From: Dietzia sp032248695
Lineage (GTDB): Bacteria; Actinomycetota; Actinomycetes; Mycobacteriales; Mycobacteriaceae
Assembly: GCF_032248695.1 (NCBI RefSeq)
Contig: NZ_JAVHXC010000003.1
Coordinates: 496,001 to 560,000, forward strand
Length of the DNA: 64,000 nt
Reading direction: 5' to 3'
In this document: positions 62,447 through 64,000 of the stretch, in pieces
Numbering within the stretch: position 1 is the first letter of the stretch
Layout: every line of letters starts with the position of its first letter
Position numbers and translations under genes: made by a program
The notes under the pieces: generated by a model
Told to the model about the DNA's origin: nothing
The model's database searches: none
Seen by the model: the letters and a program-made list of their open reading frames with translations, nothing else

Positions 62447-62914
62447 ATGACAGACGACGCCGGAACGGCTACCCACGACTACCGGACTTCGCATATCGGT
62501 CTGTGCGTGTCCGACCTGGCCCGGAGCACGCGCTTCTACTGCGACGGCCTGGGCTTCACCAAGATCATGGAGTACGACATCGATGAACAGATCCCTGAGG
62601 TCGATGCGCCCTGCAGTCTCACTTCGACATTTCTGGAGAAGGACGGGATGCGCCTCGAGTTGCTGTCGTACCGGCAGCCCGGGGTGATCGGCACCCCGCC
62701 CACGAGACGCAACCACCTGGGATTGACGCATCTGTCCTTCTTCGCCGAGGACATCGATGCCGCCGCCGAGGAGCTGTGCGGCTTCGGCGGCACGCTCGTA
62801 GAGGACACCCGCGTGGGAATGGAAGACGCGTCCGCCCCGCAGTTCGTATTCCTCGCGGACCCGGACGGCAACCGGGTCGAACTCATGCACATCCCCGCTG
62901 GCACCCCTTGGTGA
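62447..62914 (+). CDS. VOC-superfamily (glyoxalase-like) protein
   Basis: 155 residues. One VOC module pair: SHIGLCVSDLARSTRFYCDGLGF at the start and LTHLSFFAEDID with C-terminal FVFLADPDGNRVELMH, which supplies the His/Glu metal ligands (His in the first and third strands, Glu in the last). It could be a dioxygenase-like, isomerase or lyase enzyme; a methylmalonyl-CoA epimerase-like role is also possible. Between the cyclase and the BVMO genes. Confidence 0.83.
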   Translation: MTDDAGTATHDYRTSHIGLCVSDLARSTRFYCDGLGFTKIMEYDIDEQIPEVDAPCSLTSTFLEKDGMRLELLSYRQPGVIGTPPTRRNHLGLTHLSFFAEDIDAAAEELCGFGGTLVEDTRVGMEDASAPQFVFLADPDGNRVELMHIPAGTPW

Positions 62915-62958
62915 CCCAGCCCGCGCGCCACCTTTCTGACAGAACCTAAGGACGACTC

Positions 62959-64000
62959 ATGAGCGCTCCCACGAGAACAGAAATCGACCCGCACCTCTGG
63001 GTGCCCCAGCGCAAGGTCACAGACCTCGAGCCCTTCCGCAAGAAGTACGCGGAGGAGCGCGCCAAGCGGATGCCCCTCACCGGTGCCGACACCTATAAGG
63101 CCGTCGACTTCGATGGCAAGTTCGCTGCTTTCGACACCGACCCCCACGCCCAGGCTCCCCGCAGTACGCCCGCGGTGACCGCCGAGATCGAGATGCTCAT
63201 CATCGGCGCCGGCTTCATGGGCATGAGCGCCGGAATCGAGTTGAAGAAGAAGGGGATCACCAACTTCACGATCCTCGACGTGGCGGCCGACTTCGGAGGT
63301 ACGTGGTACTGGAACCGGTACCCGGGAGTCCGGTGTGACGTGGAATCGTACGTCTACCTGCCGTACCTCGACGAGACGGGCTACATGCCCACCGAGCGGT
63401 ACGTGCGGGGAGACGAAATCTACGGCTACTGCCAGCTGCTGGCCGAGCAGTACGACCTCTACGACAACGCCCTGTTCCAGACTCGGGTCACCTCGATGGA
63501 GTGGGACGAGGAAAGCGCACGGTGGACGGTGCGCACCGACGGCGGCGATGAGTTCCGCGCACGCTTCGTCTCCACCCAGAGCGGGCAGTTCAGCCGCCCC
63601 CAGCTCCCGGGCATCCCCGGAATCGAGAACTTCCGGGGTCACAGCTTCCACACGAGCCGGTGGGACTACGAGTACACCGGTGGTGACAGCAGAGGGAATC
63701 TGCACAAGCTCCATGACAAGCGTGTGGCCATCATCGGGACCGGGGCCACCGGCGTCCAGGTCATCCCCCAGCTCGCCGAGTACGCCGAGTCGCTGGTCGT
63801 ATTCCAGCGCACACCCACCCAGATCGCGCCGCGAGAGAACTCGCCCACCGACCCGGAGTGGTTCAAGAATCTTCCCGACGGTTGGTATCGGAAGCGTCGG
63901 GATTCGTTCGACAAGTGCGCGATGGACCGCGCCACCGCCGACTGCGACGTCGACGACGGCTGGATCAAGTTCGCGAAGTATCAACTCGGAGCGATCTACG
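62959..64000 (+). CDS. Type I Baeyer-Villiger monooxygenase, cut by window end
   Basis: Only the first 347 residues are visible. An N-terminal extension (about 75 residues, PHLWVPQRKVTDLEPFRKKY) resembles that of steroid- and macrocyclic-ketone monooxygenases (STMO/cyclopentadecanone type). FAD-binding IIGAGFMGMSAG, GGTWYWNRYPGVRCDVES, fingerprint FRGHSFHTSRWD (F-x-G-x3-H-x3-W-D) and NADPH-binding IGTGATGVQ follow. The C-terminal half lies beyond the window. Third gene of the P4 operon. Confidence 0.93.
   Translation, partial: MSAPTRTEIDPHLWVPQRKVTDLEPFRKKYAEERAKRMPLTGADTYKAVDFDGKFAAFDTDPHAQAPRSTPAVTAEIEMLIIGAGFMGMSAGIELKKKGITNFTILDVAADFGGTWYWNRYPGVRCDVESYVYLPYLDETGYMPTERYVRGDEIYGYCQLLAEQYDLYDNALFQTRVTSMEWDEESARWTVRTDGGDEFRARFVSTQSGQFSRPQLPGIPGIENFRGHSFHTSRWDYEYTGGDSRGNLHKLHDKRVAIIGTGATGVQVIPQLAEYAESLVVFQRTPTQIAPRENSPTDPEWFKNLPDGWYRKRRDSFDKCAMDRATADCDVDDGWIKFAKYQLGAIY

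Noticed and set aside
1..64000. CRISPR arrays, insertion sequences, prophage genes or integrases
   Set aside because: I saw no spaced short direct repeats of CRISPR type and no transposase, integrase or phage structural gene; the only tandem repeat is the one next to trpG.

Overview
The window is high-GC DNA (roughly 70 %) from a mycolic-acid-type actinobacterium (Mycobacteriales/Corynebacteriales). The strongest evidence is a cell-envelope block running cwsA-like, ppiA, rhomboid, PH-domain protein, crgA, trpG | pknB, pknA, pbpA, rodA, pstP, fhaB, fhaA. Apart from the rhomboid it follows the order I know from Mycobacterium (Rv0008c to Rv0020c). Dietzia, Gordonia or Rhodococcus relatives are all plausible; I cannot fix the genus by eye.

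Layout. (1) 1-3.0 kb: a partial SDR gene, a TrpB2-type PLP enzyme, a GNAT acetyltransferase and a cwsA-like gene, all on the minus strand. (2) 3.1-17.2 kb: the envelope/cell-division kinase block. It contains two unusual non-coding stretches: a cluster of DnaA-box-like 9-mers with nested inverted repeats (5.1-5.44 kb), and a GC-rich tandem repeat built from the 3' end of trpG (6.4-7.56 kb). (3) 17.5-27.85 kb: eight overlapping or near-overlapping plus-strand genes for a surface polysaccharide (three GT2 domains, a deacetylase, a FemAB-like transferase, a GH16 lipoprotein, a flippase fused to an APH-like domain, and two membrane proteins). They sit between fhaA and a tRNA-Leu(CAG). (4) 28.4-34.5 kb: pntA-pntB transhydrogenase, an aldehyde dehydrogenase, an SDR and a small helical protein. 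(5) 34.6-64.0 kb (the window edge): a large catabolic region with three type I Baeyer-Villiger monooxygenases, a Rieske oxygenase and matching reductase, an OYE reductase, two luciferase-like oxidoreductases, three SDRs, an ADH, an esterase, three acyl-CoA dehydrogenases, an enoyl-CoA hydratase, a CoA ligase, a cyclase-type hydrolase, a VOC protein, two MFS transporters and one regulator.

How region 5 fits together. The enzymes suit breakdown of an alicyclic (terpenoid- or steroid-like) ketone: oxygenation and redox adjustment, Baeyer-Villiger lactone formation, lactone opening, CoA activation and beta-oxidation-like steps. The most striking signal is a promoter architecture repeated six times (34658, 42350, 49813 and 61342 on plus; 49752 and 61269 on minus). 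Five copies have -35 TTGACG and a 17-bp spacer; the sixth has TTGCGC and 18 bp. In all six a 15-bp palindrome of the form GTAGCCA-N-TGGCTAC overlaps the -10, and a second element GTGA-N6-TCAC follows at the probable transcription start. These six sites head nearly every transcription unit of the region, including that of the only regulator, a TetR-type protein with an extra N-terminal helix-turn-helix domain. I read this as one dedicated regulon, possibly with a two-headed regulator reading two palindromes.
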